Shown here piece by piece: positions 39,312 to 49,276 of a stretch of DNA of 64,000 nucleotides. Positions within the stretch are counted from its first letter, which is position 1. The number at the start of each line of letters is the position of its first letter. The notes below the pieces were generated by a model, which saw nothing but the letters and a program-made list of their open reading frames with translations, was not told where the DNA came from and made no database searches. Where the stretch lies: assembly GCF_023897065.1 (NCBI RefSeq), contig NZ_JAMHIV010000026.1, forward strand, positions 62,001 through 126,000, in the 5' to 3' direction. Position numbers and translations under genes: made by a program. Origin of the DNA: Crossiella sp. SN42 (GTDB taxonomy: Bacteria; Actinomycetota; Actinomycetes; Mycobacteriales; Pseudonocardiaceae).

Positions 39312-40504
39312 CGGCGTTCCGCCTCGGCGGTGACCAGCTTGAGCGCGTCCCGGTAGGCCTGCGCGGCCTCGGCGTCGCGGCCCAGGCGGCGGAGCAGGTC
39401 CGCGCGGGTGGCCGGAAGCAGGTGGTAGCCCGCCAGCAGGCCCGACTCCTCCAGCTCCCGCACCAGCGCCAGGCCGGTGGCCGGGCCCTCGGCCATCGCG
39501 ATCGCCACCGCCTGGTTGAGCCGCACCACCGGCGAGGGCACCCGGCGGGCCAGCTCGGCGTAGAGCCCGGCGATCTGCGGCCAGTCGGTCTCCGCCGCGG
39601 TCTTCGCGGTGGCGTGGCAGGCGCTGATCGCCGCCTGCAACTGGTACACCCCAGGGCGTCCCCTGCGCAGCGCGGTCTCCAGCAGCGCCGCGCCCTCGGC
39701 GATCTCCTCGGCGTCCCAGCGCTCCCGGTCCTGCTCCTCCAAGGTGACCAGGTCGCCATTGGCGTCCACCCTGGCGGCGCGGCGGGCGTCGTGCAGCAGC
39801 AGCAAAGCCAGCAGCCCCAACGCTTCCGGCTCATCCGGCATCAGTCCACACAGGACCCTGGCCAGCCGGATCGCCTCGCCGCTGAGGCCGCCGCGCAGCA
39901 GGTCCTCCCCCGCGGTGGCCGAGTAGCCCTCGTTGAACAGCAGGTACAGCACGCCGAGCACCGCGGTCAGCCGCTCCGGCAGCAGCTCGGCGGGCGGCAC
40001 CCGGTACGGGATCCCGGCGTTGCGGATCTTGCGCTTGGCCCGGACCAGGCGCTGCGCCATGGTCGCCTCCGGCACCAGGAACGCCCTGGCGATCTCCGGG
40101 GTGGTCAGCCCGCACAGCGTGCGCAGGGTCAGCGCGACCCGGCCCTCCAGGGGCAGCGCCGGGTGGCAGCAGGTGAAGATCAGCCGGAGCTGGTCGTCGC
40201 GCACCCCGCTGTCCTCGGCGGGTTCGGGTTCCGGCGGCGGCAGGGCGGCCAGCTCGCGCAGCTTGGTCCGGCCGACCGCCTCGCGGCGCAGCCGGTCCAT
40301 CGCCCGGTTGCGGCCCGCGGTGGTCAGCCAGGCGCCCGGCTTGCGCGGCACCCCGTCCCTCGGCCAGGTCTCCATGGCCTGGGCGAAGGCGTCCTGGGCG
40401 CACTCCTCGGCCAGGTCCCAGTCGCCGGTGACCCGGATCAGGGTGGCCACCACCTGCCCCCACTCGGTGCGGAAGGCATCGGCGAGGACCGTCTCCACCG
40501 TCAT
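39269..40504 (-). CDS. ECF42-type RNA polymerase sigma factor with C-terminal TPR-like domain
   Basis: 411 residues. Sigma region 2 ([60 protein letters not shown]) and region 4 ([36 protein letters not shown]) are followed by a ~200-residue helical extension (DUF6596: [12 protein letters not shown] onward). This extension, needed for activity in known members, replaces an anti-sigma factor. ECF42 genes are usually next to genes for DGPF/YCII proteins. Here none is adjacent; a DGPF gene lies 8.8 kb away at 49277. The ATG at 40504 fits the family start. Confidence 0.92.
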   Translation of the reverse strand: MTVETVLADAFRTEWGQVVATLIRVTGDWDLAEECAQDAFAQAMETWPRDGVPRKPGAWLTTAGRNRAMDRLRREAVGRTKLRELAALPPPEPEPAEDSGVRDDQLRLIFTCCHPALPLEGRVALTLRTLCGLTTPEIARAFLVPEATMAQRLVRAKRKIRNAGIPYRVPPAELLPERLTAVLGVLYLLFNEGYSATAGEDLLRGGLSGEAIRLARVLCGLMPDEPEALGLLALLLLHDARRAARVDANGDLVTLEEQDRERWDAEEIAEGAALLETALRRGRPGVYQLQAAISACHATAKTAAETDWPQIAGLYAELARRVPSPVVRLNQAVAIAMAEGPATGLALVRELEESGLLAGYHLLPATRADLLRRLGRDAEAAQAYRDALKLVTAEAERRYLGRRLAALAQDA

Positions 40505-40541
40505 GGGCAGACGGTAGCCCGCACGGCCGACAGAAACCGGG

Positions 40542-41039
40542 TCAGCGCAGGCCGGCCAGCAGGGTGCGCATGACCTCGTCCAGCACCGCGCGCTGCTCGG
40601 GGGTGACCTTCGCGGTCAGCCGGTGCAGGTTGGCGATGTGCGCGGTGAAGGTCTCGTCGATGAGCTCGCGGCCGTGCTCGGTGAGCGCGATGAGGAAACT
40701 GCGCCGGTCGCCCGGATCCAGCCGCCGCTCCACATATCCGGCGCTCTCCAAGCGGTCCAGCCGGTTGGTCATCCCGGCGCGGGAGAGCATCAGCAGGTCG
40801 GCCAGCTCCGAGGGCGTCAGCGTGAACGGGGCGCCCGCCCGGCGCAGCGAGGTGAGCACGTCGAACTCGCCGCGGCGCAGCCCGTGCTCCAGGAAGACCT
40901 TCTCCACCTCGGCCCCCAGCAGCTGGGTGACCTGCAAGGTCCGGATGAACGGGGCCAGCGAGGACACGTCGAGGTCCGGCCGCTCCCGGCGCCAGGCCGC
41001 CAGGATCTCCTCCGCGTCGGCCATCCCGTCCATGCCCAT
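40542..41039 (-). CDS. MarR-family transcriptional regulator
   Basis: 165 residues. The winged helix is [67 protein letters not shown], with the wing [11 protein letters not shown]. Both terminal dimerisation helices are present. ATG at 41039 gives an N-terminal helix as in the family. It is divergent from a cupin/NAT pair and the gap holds GATAGT-N10-ACTATC, the expected type of MarR operator. Confidence 0.9.
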   Translation of the reverse strand: MGMDGMADAEEILAAWRRERPDLDVSSLAPFIRTLQVTQLLGAEVEKVFLEHGLRRGEFDVLTSLRRAGAPFTLTPSELADLLMLSRAGMTNRLDRLESAGYVERRLDPGDRRSFLIALTEHGRELIDETFTAHIANLHRLTAKVTPEQRAVLDEVMRTLLAGLR

Positions 41040-41062
41040 GCGGGCACTCTAGTTTGCCCCAG

Positions 41063-41084
41063 GATAGTTTGGCTCCGTACTATC
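41063..41084. promoter_or_regulatory. MarR-type operator GATAGT-N10-ACTATC
   Basis: A 22-bp dyad, with TAGTTTG also repeated directly at 41050-41056 and 41065-41071, between the MarR gene and the cupin gene. Likely controls both directions. Confidence 0.65.
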
Positions 41085-41124
41085 AGCTGTGGAACTAGTG
41101 TTCTCACAGGGGAGCCGATGACCC

Positions 41125-41385
41125 GTGCTGACCGCGGAGCGCACCACCCTCCCGCCCGCAACCGCCTGCCCGCCACGCCGCTCCAGGGCCTCCGTGCTGC
41201 TCTACGTGCGCTTCGGCGCGCTGGACGTGCGCCTGGGTGACCGGATGGCCTACCTGGCCAACGGCGACCAGCTGGCCATCCCGGCCGGGGTCGAGCACAG
41301 CTGGCGGACCCCGGTGGACAGCAGCGCGGACATCGTTGTGGTCACCGCGGAACTGCCCTTGACCTCCACCACGCTGGAGGTATGA
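41125..41385 (+). CDS. Small cupin-like protein, probably N-terminally damaged
   Basis: 86 residues. The cupin core is ASVLLYVRFGALDVRLGDRMAYLANGDQLAIPAGVEHSWRTP. In functional homologues the preceding motif has a HxH metal pair; here it reads CPPRRSRAS, so two of the usual metal ligands are missing. The best ribosome site (GGGGAG) serves an ATG at 41118 in a different frame that would give only a 40-residue peptide. The GTG at 41125 is in the cupin frame but unsupported. A small deletion or frameshift near 41118-41125 is likely. Followed 10 nt later by the NAT gene. Confidence 0.55.
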   Translation: MLTAERTTLPPATACPPRRSRASVLLYVRFGALDVRLGDRMAYLANGDQLAIPAGVEHSWRTPVDSSADIVVVTAELPLTSTTLEV

Positions 41386-41395
41386 GACTGCGGTC

Positions 41396-42223
41396 ATGAC
41401 TTCTCCGAAGCCACGGTCCGCCAACGACGAGTGGACCGTCGACGCGGTGGACGTGACCGCCTACCTCACCCGGATCGGCCACCCGCCGGTGCCGGCCCCG
41501 ACCGTCGAGGCGCTGCGCACCCTGCACGCGGCGCACAGCCGGTCGATCCCGTTCGAGAACATCGACGTGCTGCTGGACCAGCACCCCGGCGTGGAACTGC
41601 CCGGCATCGTGGCCAAGCTGGTCGGCCGCAGGCGCGGCGGCTACTGCTACGAGCACGGCCTGCTCTTCGCCGCGGTGGCCACCCAGCTCGGCTACCAGGT
41701 GCGGCGGCGGATGTCCCGGATCGACCCGGAGAAGCCGAGCTTCCGCACCCACATGACCCTGGTGGTCACCGCCGAGGGCCAGGACTTCCTGGTGGACATC
41801 GGGTTCGGCGCGGGCATGTTCCAGCCGATGCCCTTGGTCGCCGGGCAGGTGACCGACCAGGCGGGGTGGAAGCACCGGCTGGTGCAGGACGGGCCGCTGT
41901 GGGTGCTGCAGAAGCAGGAGGCCGAGGGCTGGCGGTCGCTGCACGGGTTCGAAGAGCAGGAGCAGCGGCCGGTGGACTACCTGGTGGCGCACCACTTCGT
42001 GGCCACCCACCCGCGCTCGCCGTTCTCCCAGCAGCTGGTCGCGATGCGCCTGGAAGAGGGCGTCAGCCACCGCCTGGTCGGCGGGCAGCTGACCGTGGAG
42101 CGGGCGGACGGCAGCACCGAGACCCGGCCGGTGACCCCGGCCGAGGCGGTGGCCCTGCTGCCGGAGCTCGGCATCGAGCTGACCGAGACCGAACGTCAGT
42201 TGTTGTTGGACAGGATCAGCTGA
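41396..42223 (+). CDS. nat: Arylamine N-acetyltransferase
   Basis: 275 residues. Catalytic triad Cys84 (RRGGYCYEHG), His119 (FRTHMTLVV) and Asp134 (VDIGFG) is complete. The SRSIPFENIDVLL segment in the N-terminal bundle is typical. NAT enzymes transfer acetyl from CoA to arylamines or hydrazines; in actinomycetes they can also act in lipid metabolism or as amide synthases for aromatic starter units. No such cluster is nearby, so detoxification with the MarR regulator is plausible. GGAGG lies about 13 nt before the ATG. The end overlaps the convergent membrane-protein gene by 28 bp. Confidence 0.93.
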   Translation: MTSPKPRSANDEWTVDAVDVTAYLTRIGHPPVPAPTVEALRTLHAAHSRSIPFENIDVLLDQHPGVELPGIVAKLVGRRRGGYCYEHGLLFAAVATQLGYQVRRRMSRIDPEKPSFRTHMTLVVTAEGQDFLVDIGFGAGMFQPMPLVAGQVTDQAGWKHRLVQDGPLWVLQKQEAEGWRSLHGFEEQEQRPVDYLVAHHFVATHPRSPFSQQLVAMRLEEGVSHRLVGGQLTVERADGSTETRPVTPAEAVALLPELGIELTETERQLLLDRIS

Positions 42224-42840
42224 AACAGCGGCGCGGCCGGGGCGCCGATCGCGGTCACCGCGGCGGCGACCCCGAGCGCGTACAGCCGGTCCTGGAAGGT
42301 GCGCGGCAGCAGCACAGCGGCCAGCACCCCGCAGCTGAGCATGGTGGAGCCCGCGATGACCTGCGTGTTGCCCGGCACGTCCGGGGCGATCACGAACAGC
42401 CGGTACAGGCCCTCCCACACCAGCACGCCGCCGATCACCCCGATGCCGAGGAAGGAAAAGGGCCCGAGGCAGTAGCGGCGGCAGGCCCCGGCGTAGCCGA
42501 ACACCGCGCCGGCCACCGCGGCCGCGCCGAACCAGATCCCGGCCTCGCCCAGGGTGGACCAGTCGAACTCCCCGCGCACGGCCACCGACAGGTACCAGCA
42601 GGTCAGGCCGATCCACAGGGCGACGGCGCCGTAGAGCGGGGAGCGCCACAGGCTCCAGCCGGCGCACGCGCCCACCAGGTAGGCGGTGGTGGCCCAGCTG
42701 GCCGTGGAGTTGGCCAGCCAGCCGAGGTGGAACAGGTGGAACAGGAACGTCGCCCCGCCGAGCAGCAGCCCGGCGAGGGTGACGATCAACCAGTCACGGC
42801 CGACCCTGGCGGGTTCCCTGGTGGCGGCCGGAGCGAGCAT
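42196..42840 (-). CDS. Multipass membrane protein, DUF6518-like
   Basis: 214 residues with about six to seven hydrophobic segments: LIVTLAGLLLGGATFLFHLF, ATTAYLVGACAGWSLW, GAVALWIGLTCWYLSVAV, GIWFGAAAVAGAVFGYA, FLGIGVIGGVLVWEGLY and ALGVAAAVTAIGAPA. The overall pattern resembles the actinobacterial DUF6518 family, of unknown function. It begins 8 nt upstream of the topoisomerase gene stop boundary and follows that gene in the same direction. Confidence 0.7.
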   Translation of the reverse strand: MLAPAATREPARVGRDWLIVTLAGLLLGGATFLFHLFHLGWLANSTASWATTAYLVGACAGWSLWRSPLYGAVALWIGLTCWYLSVAVRGEFDWSTLGEAGIWFGAAAVAGAVFGYAGACRRYCLGPFSFLGIGVIGGVLVWEGLYRLFVIAPDVPGNTQVIAGSTMLSCGVLAAVLLPRTFQDRLYALGVAAAVTAIGAPAAPLFQLILSNNN

Positions 42841-42848
42841 CGCGGGCC

Positions 42849-45338
42849 TCAGTCGCGTTCGATCAGGTGTCCCACGACGTCCGGGCCGGGGTGCGCGTGC
42901 CCGGACCCGTCCCGCCGCGGATCCGCCTCGGGCAGCTCCACCGGCGACCCGTTGCGGCCCGCGCCCGCCGGGCGGGAGCCGATCCAGGCCATCAGCAGCT
43001 GGTGCTCGCCCTTGAGGAAGCGGTGCGAGCGGACCCCGCCGGTGGCGCGGCCCTTGGCCGGGTACTCCGCGAACGGGGTGACCTTGACGCTCTGCCCGGT
43101 GGAGGTGACCACCATCGGCTCGCCGTGCTCGTCGTCGTCGGTGCGGACCGCGCCGAAGAAGACCGCCTTGGCCTCCTTGCCCAGGTTGATGCCCGCCATG
43201 CCGCCGCCCTTGAGGCCCTGCGGCCGGACCAAGTTGGCCGGGTAGCGCAGCAGGGAGGAGTCGCTGGAGACGAAGGCGAGGGTCTCGCTGCCGTCGGTGA
43301 GCCAGGTGACGCCGACGACCTGGTCGCCGTCCTTGAGCGAGATGACCTCGAACTCATCGGAGCGGACCGGCCATTCCGGCGAGCACACCTTGACCACGCC
43401 CTGCTGGGTGCCGATGGCCAGGCCGGGCGAGCCGGCGGCCTGCTCGCCGAGCGGGGCGATGCCGATGACCTTCTCGCCCTTCTCCAGCGGCACCAGCTCG
43501 CTGGCGGCCATGCCGCCGGAGAGGGACACCGTGCCGGAGGCCTCCGGCAGCACCGGCAGCGGCAGCACGTCGGTCTTGAACGCCCGGCCCAGGCTGGTGA
43601 CCAGCAGAACCTGGCCGCGGGCGGTGGAGTGCACCATGGCGGCGACCGCGTCGTGCTTGGTCCGGCCGTTGCGCCTGCGCGCCTCGGAGGCCTCCTCGGA
43701 CTCCGCGGCGGTGCGCGCGACCAGGCCGGTGGCGGAGAGGATCACCTGGCACGGGTCGTCGGCGACCTCCAGCGGCCCGGCGGGCTTGGAGGCGGCCAGC
43801 ACCTCCTTGAGGTCGCCGTCGATGAGCGCGGTGCGGCGCTCGAAGCCGAGGTCCTTGGCCACCTTGGCCAGCTCGGTGGAGACGACCTTCCGCAGCACCG
43901 ACTCGTCGTCGAGGATCTTGGACAGCTCGGCGATCTCGGCTTCCAGCTTCTCCTGCTCGGCCTCCAGCTCGATCTTGTCGAACTTGGTGAGCCGGCGCAG
44001 CGGCGTGTCCAGGATGTAGGCGGCCTGGATCTCGGAGAGCTTGAACTGCTTCATCAGGCCGTCCTTGGCGGCCTGCGCGTTCTCGCTGTTGCGGATCAGC
44101 TTGATCACCTTGTCGATGTCCAGCAGCGCCCTGAGCAGGCCCTCGACCAGGTGCAGCCGTTCCTGCCGCTTGCGGCGGCGGAAGGAGGTGCGCCGGGTGA
44201 CCACCTCGTACCGGTGCGCCAGGAAGACCTCCAGGAGCTGCTTGAGCCCCAGGGTCTGCGGCTGGCCGTCGACCAGGACGAGGTTGTTGATGCCGAAGGA
44301 CTGCTCCAGCGGGGTGAGCCGGTACAGGTCGGCCAGCAGCGCCTGCGGGTTGACCCCGACCTTGCACTCGATCACCAGGCGGGTGCCGTTCTCCCGGTCG
44401 GTGAGGTCCTTGACGTCGGCGATCCCGGTGAGCCGCTTGGACTTGTTCACCTCGTCGGTGATCTTCTCGATGATCTTCTCCGGGCCGACGCCGTAGGGCA
44501 GCTCGGTGACCGTGATCGCCTGCCTGCCGCGGCTGCCCTCCAGCGGGCCGGTCTCGACCTTGGCGCGCATCCGGACCACGCCGCGGCCGGTCTCATAGGC
44601 CTTGCGGACCTCGTCAAGGCCGAGCAGCATGCCGCCGGTGGGCAGGTCCGGGCCGGGCACGAACTCCATCAGCTTGTCCAGGCTCGCGCCGGGATGGGTG
44701 ATCAGGTGGCGCGCGGCGGCCACCACCTCGCCCAGGTTGTGCGGGATCATGTTGGTGGCCATGCCGACCGCGATCCCCGAGGTGCCGTTGACCAGCAGGT
44801 TCGGGAACGCCGCCGGCAGCACCGTGGGCTCTTCGAGGGAGCCGTCGTAGTTGGGGCGGAAGTCGACGGTGTCCTCGCCGAGCTCGCCGACCAGCAGCAT
44901 CGCCTCCGGGGACATCCGCGCCTCGGTGTAACGCGAGGCGGCGGGTCCGTCGTCGGGGGAGCCGAAGTTGCCGTGCCCGTCGACCAGCGGCGCGTTGAGC
45001 GCGAAGTCCTGGGCCATCCGCACCATCGCGTCGTAGATGGCGGTGTCGCCGTGCGGGTGGTACTTGCCCATGCAGTCGCCGACCACGCGGGAGGACTTCA
45101 CGTAGGCGTGGCTGGGCCGGTAGCCCTGCTCGTTCATGGAGAACAGGATGCGGCGGTGCACCGGCTTGAGGCCGTCCCTGGCATCGGGCAGGGCGCGGGC
45201 GTGGATGACCGAGTAGGCGTACTCGAGGTAGGAGTCCTCGATCTCGGTCTTGAGCGAGTTGTCGAAGACCTTGGCGCCTGCCCGGTCGAAGGCGGCCGGG
45301 TCGACCTTGCTGCTCGTGCTGCCCTTGCGGCGTGCCAT
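42849..45338 (-). CDS. parC: Type II topoisomerase subunit A (topoisomerase IV/second gyrase A)
   Basis: 829 residues. The breakage-reunion domain has [41 protein letters not shown] and active-site Tyr137 in [10 protein letters not shown]. The coiled-coil region ([25 protein letters not shown]) and a six-bladed CTD follow. The canonical GyrA box (QRRGGKG) is not seen in the CTD, where blades end in LSGGMAA and GGGMAG-type turns, favouring topoisomerase IV over gyrase. The quinolone-resistance positions carry Thr99 and Asp103. It lies 32 nt downstream of the B subunit, away from recF/dnaN, unlike the housekeeping gyrBA locus. The pair decatenates chromosomes. Confidence 0.88.
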   Translation of the reverse strand: MARRKGSTSSKVDPAAFDRAGAKVFDNSLKTEIEDSYLEYAYSVIHARALPDARDGLKPVHRRILFSMNEQGYRPSHAYVKSSRVVGDCMGKYHPHGDTAIYDAMVRMAQDFALNAPLVDGHGNFGSPDDGPAASRYTEARMSPEAMLLVGELGEDTVDFRPNYDGSLEEPTVLPAAFPNLLVNGTSGIAVGMATNMIPHNLGEVVAAARHLITHPGASLDKLMEFVPGPDLPTGGMLLGLDEVRKAYETGRGVVRMRAKVETGPLEGSRGRQAITVTELPYGVGPEKIIEKITDEVNKSKRLTGIADVKDLTDRENGTRLVIECKVGVNPQALLADLYRLTPLEQSFGINNLVLVDGQPQTLGLKQLLEVFLAHRYEVVTRRTSFRRRKRQERLHLVEGLLRALLDIDKVIKLIRNSENAQAAKDGLMKQFKLSEIQAAYILDTPLRRLTKFDKIELEAEQEKLEAEIAELSKILDDESVLRKVVSTELAKVAKDLGFERRTALIDGDLKEVLAASKPAGPLEVADDPCQVILSATGLVARTAAESEEASEARRRNGRTKHDAVAAMVHSTARGQVLLVTSLGRAFKTDVLPLPVLPEASGTVSLSGGMAASELVPLEKGEKVIGIAPLGEQAAGSPGLAIGTQQGVVKVCSPEWPVRSDEFEVISLKDGDQVVGVTWLTDGSETLAFVSSDSSLLRYPANLVRPQGLKGGGMAGINLGKEAKAVFFGAVRTDDDEHGEPMVVTSTGQSVKVTPFAEYPAKGRATGGVRSHRFLKGEHQLLMAWIGSRPAGAGRNGSPVELPEADPRRDGSGHAHPGPDVVGHLIERD

Positions 45339-45370
45339 AGCTGTCTGGCTCCTCTGACGAAAACGTGCGC

Positions 45371-47422
45371 TCAGGCGTCGATCGCGGCCCGGTCGACCCG
45401 CGCTGCCGAGTCGACCAGCCAGTTGCGCCTGGGCTCGACCTTCTCCCCCATCAGCAGCTCAAGGGCCGCTTCGGCGGCCTCGGCGTCGTCGAGGGTGATG
45501 CGGCGGACCGAGCGGGTGGCCGGGTTCATCGTGGTGTCCCACAGCTCGTCGGCGTCCATCTCGCCGAGGCCCTTGAACCGGGGCACCGGCGTGACGATCT
45601 GCTTGCCGGCCTTCTCCAGCTTGGTGACGGTGTTCTCCATCTCCCGCTGGGTGAAGGTGAAGATGGTCTCGCTGTTGCGGCCCTTGGTGGTGATCTTGTG
45701 CAGCGGCGGCATGGCGGCGTAGAGCCTGCCGTCCTCGATCACCGGTCGCATGTACTTGGCGAACAGGGTGATCAACAGGGTGCGGATGTGCGAGCCGTCC
45801 ACGTCGGCGTCGGCCATCAGGATCACCCGGCCGTAGCGCATGGTGCTCAGGTCGAAGGTGCGGCCGCTGCCCGCGCCGAGGACTTGCACGATGGAGGAGA
45901 TCTCGGCGTTGCGCAGGGTGTCGGCCAGGCTGGCCTTCTGCACGTTGAGGATCTTGCCGCGCAGCGGGAGCAGCGCCTGGTACTCCGAGACCCGCGCCAT
46001 CCGGGCCGAGCCCAGCGCGCTGTCGCCCTCGACCAGGAACAGCTCGCTGCGGGCCACGCCGGTGCTGCGGCAGTCCACCAGCTTGGGCGGCATGGCCGCG
46101 CCTTCCAGGGCGGTCTTGCGGCGGGCGGCGTCCTTCTGGTGCTTCTGGGTCAGCCGGACGCGGGCGGCGTCGACCACCTTCTGCAGCACGGTCTTGGCCT
46201 CGACCTTGCTGCGCTTGTCCTCGGTCCAGGCCTTGATGTGCCGTTCCACCACGTTCTGGATGACCTTGGTGATGCCGGCGGTGGAGAGCTCGTCCTTGGT
46301 CTGGGAGGTGAACTGCGGCTCGGGGATGCGCACGTGGATGACCGCGGTCATGCCTTCGAGCACGTCGTCGAGCTGGGGCAGGTCCTCCTTGGGCTTGAGC
46401 AGCCCGCGGGTCTTGGAAATGGCTTCCTGCAAGGCTTTCAGCGCGGCGCGGTCGAAGCCGCGGCGGTGCGTGCCGCCGTGCACGTTGCGGATGGTGTTGG
46501 TGAAGCACTCCACGGTGCGCTCGTAGCCGGTGCCCCAGCGCAGCGCGACCTCGACCTGGGCGACACGCTCCACTTTGGACCGCATGACGCCGTTCTCGTC
46601 GGCGGCGTTCTCGGTGTAGGTGCCCTCGCCGTTGGCGTAGATGATCCCGGAGACCGGCTTGTCACCCGCCGGCGTGAGGAACTCGACCATGTCGGTGAGG
46701 CCGTGCGGGTAGTGGAAGGTCTCCTCGGCGGTGCCGCCCTCGGTGACGTCGCGGAGGATGTAGGTCACTCCGGGCACCAGGAAGGCGGTGTTGCGCAGCT
46801 TGGTGCGCACCGCCTCGCGGTCCAGCGCGGCGCCGTTCTCGAAGTAGCGGGCGTCGTGCCAGTAGCGAATGGAGGTGCCGGTGGACTCGTTGCGCTTCAT
46901 CTTGCCGGTGACGTTGAGCCCGGAGCGGCGGGTGAACTTGGCCTTGGGCCCGGGTCCGTCGAACTCCCCCGGCACACCGTGCGCGAAGGACATCTGGTGC
47001 ACCTTGCCCTCGCGCTTGACGGTGACGTCGAAGCGGTGGGACAACGCGTTGACCGCGGAGGCGCCGACCCCGTGCAGGCCGCCGGAGGTCTTGTAGCCGG
47101 AGCCGCCGAACTTGCCGCCCGCGTGCAACCGGGTGAGCACCAGCTCGACACCGGAGAGGCCGGACTTGGCGTGCACCCCGGTGGGGATGCCGCGGCCGTT
47201 GTCGTCGACCTGGACGCTGCCGTCGGCGTGCAGGGTGACCACGACCTTGGTGGCGTGACCGGCGATGCCCTCGTCGGTGGAGTTGTCGACGACCTCGGTG
47301 AACAGGTGGTTGACACCCCGGCTGTCGGTGGACCCGATGTACATGCCGGGCCGTTTGCGCACGGCCTCCAGACCCTCCAGGTGGGTCAGGTCGTCGGCCC
47401 CATAAAGGGTCTCAGCAGTCAC
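45371..47422 (-). CDS. parE: Type II topoisomerase subunit B (topoisomerase IV/second gyrase B)
   Basis: 683 residues. The GHKL ATPase has EVVDNSTDEGIAG (N box), DNGRGIPTGVHAK and GGLHGVGASAVNALS. The transducer domain includes the Q-K loop (TKDEL). The TOPRIM domain shows VEGDSALGSARMAR and DADVDGSHIRTLL, and the C-terminus has PRFKGLGEMDADELWDTTMNPATR. Length fits ParE/short GyrB. The GTG at 47422 is used. It is the first gene of the two-gene topoisomerase operon. The HTGT insert typical of gamma-proteobacterial GyrB is absent. Confidence 0.9.
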   Translation of the reverse strand: MTAETLYGADDLTHLEGLEAVRKRPGMYIGSTDSRGVNHLFTEVVDNSTDEGIAGHATKVVVTLHADGSVQVDDNGRGIPTGVHAKSGLSGVELVLTRLHAGGKFGGSGYKTSGGLHGVGASAVNALSHRFDVTVKREGKVHQMSFAHGVPGEFDGPGPKAKFTRRSGLNVTGKMKRNESTGTSIRYWHDARYFENGAALDREAVRTKLRNTAFLVPGVTYILRDVTEGGTAEETFHYPHGLTDMVEFLTPAGDKPVSGIIYANGEGTYTENAADENGVMRSKVERVAQVEVALRWGTGYERTVECFTNTIRNVHGGTHRRGFDRAALKALQEAISKTRGLLKPKEDLPQLDDVLEGMTAVIHVRIPEPQFTSQTKDELSTAGITKVIQNVVERHIKAWTEDKRSKVEAKTVLQKVVDAARVRLTQKHQKDAARRKTALEGAAMPPKLVDCRSTGVARSELFLVEGDSALGSARMARVSEYQALLPLRGKILNVQKASLADTLRNAEISSIVQVLGAGSGRTFDLSTMRYGRVILMADADVDGSHIRTLLITLFAKYMRPVIEDGRLYAAMPPLHKITTKGRNSETIFTFTQREMENTVTKLEKAGKQIVTPVPRFKGLGEMDADELWDTTMNPATRSVRRITLDDAEAAEAALELLMGEKVEPRRNWLVDSAARVDRAAIDA

Positions 47423-47482
47423 AGGGTCGTTCTCCCGGATCGTGGCACAAGGTGATTCGCCAGCATGACACCGTACTTGAGC

Positions 47483-48838
47483 CTAGCCGGGGGCTCTGAC
47501 AGTCCTGGTGGCGACCGGCACGGCGACGACCAGCGTAGCCAGCAAGGCTGTGATTGTGCCGAGGGTGAAGAAGAGAGTTAGGCCACCGAAGGCCGCCAGT
47601 GCGCCGAAGACGGCGCTGGCCACCGAGCTGCCCAGGGTGCGGGCGAGGGAGTTGAGACCGTTGGCCGCGGCGGCGTGTTCGGGCGGGGTGGCGTCCAGGA
47701 TCAGCGCGGGCATCGCCGAGTAGGCCAGGCCCGCGCCGCCGGAGATGATCGTGGTGGCCAGCACGACGTGCCACAGCGAGCTGTCCAGGACCAGGCGCGC
47801 GGCGAAGCCCAGCACCACCCCCGCCGAGCCCAGGAGCAGGGTGAACCGGGCGCCGCGGCCGGAGATGAGCCGGGCGGCCACCGGCGACAGCGCGGCCATC
47901 AGCAGGCCGCCGGGCAGCATGTAGAGGCCGGAGGCGACCACGGAGAGCTCGTAGCGGGTCTGCAGCACGGTGACGGTGCCGAGGAAGTTGACGAACAGCG
48001 CGAACCCGGTGAGGAACGCGGACAGGTTGGTCACCAGCACCTGGGCGCGCACGGCCAGCCGGAGGTCGACCAGCGGCGCGCGCCTGCGCAGCTCGACCAC
48101 GCCGAAGACGGCCAGCGCCAGCGCGGCGGTGCCGAGCAGCCCCAGCACCAGCGGGGAGTCCCAGCCCCACTCCGCGCCCCGGCTCAGCGGCAGCAGCAGC
48201 GCGGTGAGCCCGCCGATGAGCAGGGTCGCGCCGACCAGGTCCACCGGGGCGCGCTCGGCGCCGGGCTCCACCGAAGGGACCAGCCGCCACACCGCGAGCA
48301 GCGCGGGCGCTCCGGCGGCGGCGCAGAACCAGAACAGTCCGTGGAAGCCCCACACGTCCGCGATCAGCCCGGCCAGCGGCAGCGCGACCGCCCCGCCGAT
48401 GCCGAGCATGGCGCTGATCAGCGCGATACCCCCGGCCCTGCGCTCCGGCGGGACCAGCGCGGCGAGCAGGCTGATACCCAGCGGAATGGCCACTGTGGAC
48501 AGTCCCTGGACCGCCCTGCCGACGATCAGCAGGGTGAGGTCGGCGGTCAGCGCGCACAGCACGGAGCCGAGCAGGAAAGCGCATACCGCCAGCAGCAGCA
48601 CACGTTTGCGGCCGAACAGGTCGGCCAGCCTGCCCAGCACCGGGTTGGCCACCGCGCCGACCACCACGGTGATGGTGACCAGCCAGCTGGTGGCCGCCGG
48701 GGAGGCGCCGAGGCGCTCCGGCAGGCCGGGCAGGACCGGGATGAGCATGGTGTGGGTGAGCAGGGTGACCAGCGCGGTGAACGCGAGGACCGTGGTGAGC
48801 ACCCCGGTGCGGGTGGGGGTCTCGCGCAGTGTGGTCAC
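47483..48838 (-). CDS. MFS drug exporter, DHA2 (14-helix-type) family
   Basis: 451 residues with 13-14 hydrophobic segments. MFS motif A is GRLADLFGRKRVLLL, motif C-like AMLGIGGAVALPLAG, and motif D-like LPGLPERLGAS near the first helix. The second half is NLSAFLTGFALFVNFLGTVTVLQ onward. It probably exports a hydrophobic compound using the proton gradient. The start is a GTG at 48838. It is followed by the topoisomerase operon in the reverse order of transcription and has no regulator next to it. Confidence 0.9.
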   Translation of the reverse strand: MTTLRETPTRTGVLTTVLAFTALVTLLTHTMLIPVLPGLPERLGASPAATSWLVTITVVVGAVANPVLGRLADLFGRKRVLLLAVCAFLLGSVLCALTADLTLLIVGRAVQGLSTVAIPLGISLLAALVPPERRAGGIALISAMLGIGGAVALPLAGLIADVWGFHGLFWFCAAAGAPALLAVWRLVPSVEPGAERAPVDLVGATLLIGGLTALLLPLSRGAEWGWDSPLVLGLLGTAALALAVFGVVELRRRAPLVDLRLAVRAQVLVTNLSAFLTGFALFVNFLGTVTVLQTRYELSVVASGLYMLPGGLLMAALSPVAARLISGRGARFTLLLGSAGVVLGFAARLVLDSSLWHVVLATTIISGGAGLAYSAMPALILDATPPEHAAAANGLNSLARTLGSSVASAVFGALAAFGGLTLFFTLGTITALLATLVVAVPVATRTVRAPG

Positions 48839-49276
48839 CCGGCCACCCTACGTCCGAGGGCGGCGGGGGTGGAGCCGGTCGGCGGGAGCTGCCCGAACCG
48901 GCGACCGGTTGGCCGGTTCGGGCACGCGCGGCTGGGCGGCTGCTCAGCTGGACCGGCGCAGGTGCGGCCCGCCCGGCGCTCGGCTGGCCCGCCCCGCTCG
49001 TCCCGACCGGCGCTCGGCTGGCCTGGCGCATGCCTGCCCGGCCCGGCGCGGCGGTCGGGGCGGCGCGGCGGTCGGGGCGGCGCGGCGGTCGGGGCGGCAC
49101 GGCACGTCGGGGGAGGCGGCGGGGCGGTTGAGCGGGGCGGCAATGGTGCGGCGGCGGGCTGGCAGCGGCAGTGGGGCGGCGGGTCGGCGCGCGTGCTCGG
49201 CTGGCCCGGCGCCCGCCCGCCCCGCCCGGCACTCAGCCGATCCGGCGCACGCCCTCCCCACCCCTCCCGAACCGCG
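48839..49276. repeat. 438-bp gene-free, repeat-rich G+C block with a 17-bp tandem repeat
   Basis: CGGCGCGGCGGTCGGGG is repeated three times exactly at 49044-49094 with a degenerate fourth copy. CGGCGCTCGGCTGGCC-like words recur at about 48986, 49009 and 49196. All frames give Ala/Arg/Pro-rich peptides without domains, so no gene is called. Confidence 0.75.

Noticed and set aside
42867-45722. Plus-strand frame of about 950 codons opposite topoisomerase subunit A
   Set aside because: Low-complexity composition and full overlap with the conserved gene; a codon-bias shadow.
42849-47422. Housekeeping gyrA-gyrB pair near the replication origin
   Set aside because: No dnaA, dnaN or recF nearby and the GyrA box is not seen; the pair fits the additional topoisomerase IV-type locus of actinomycetes.
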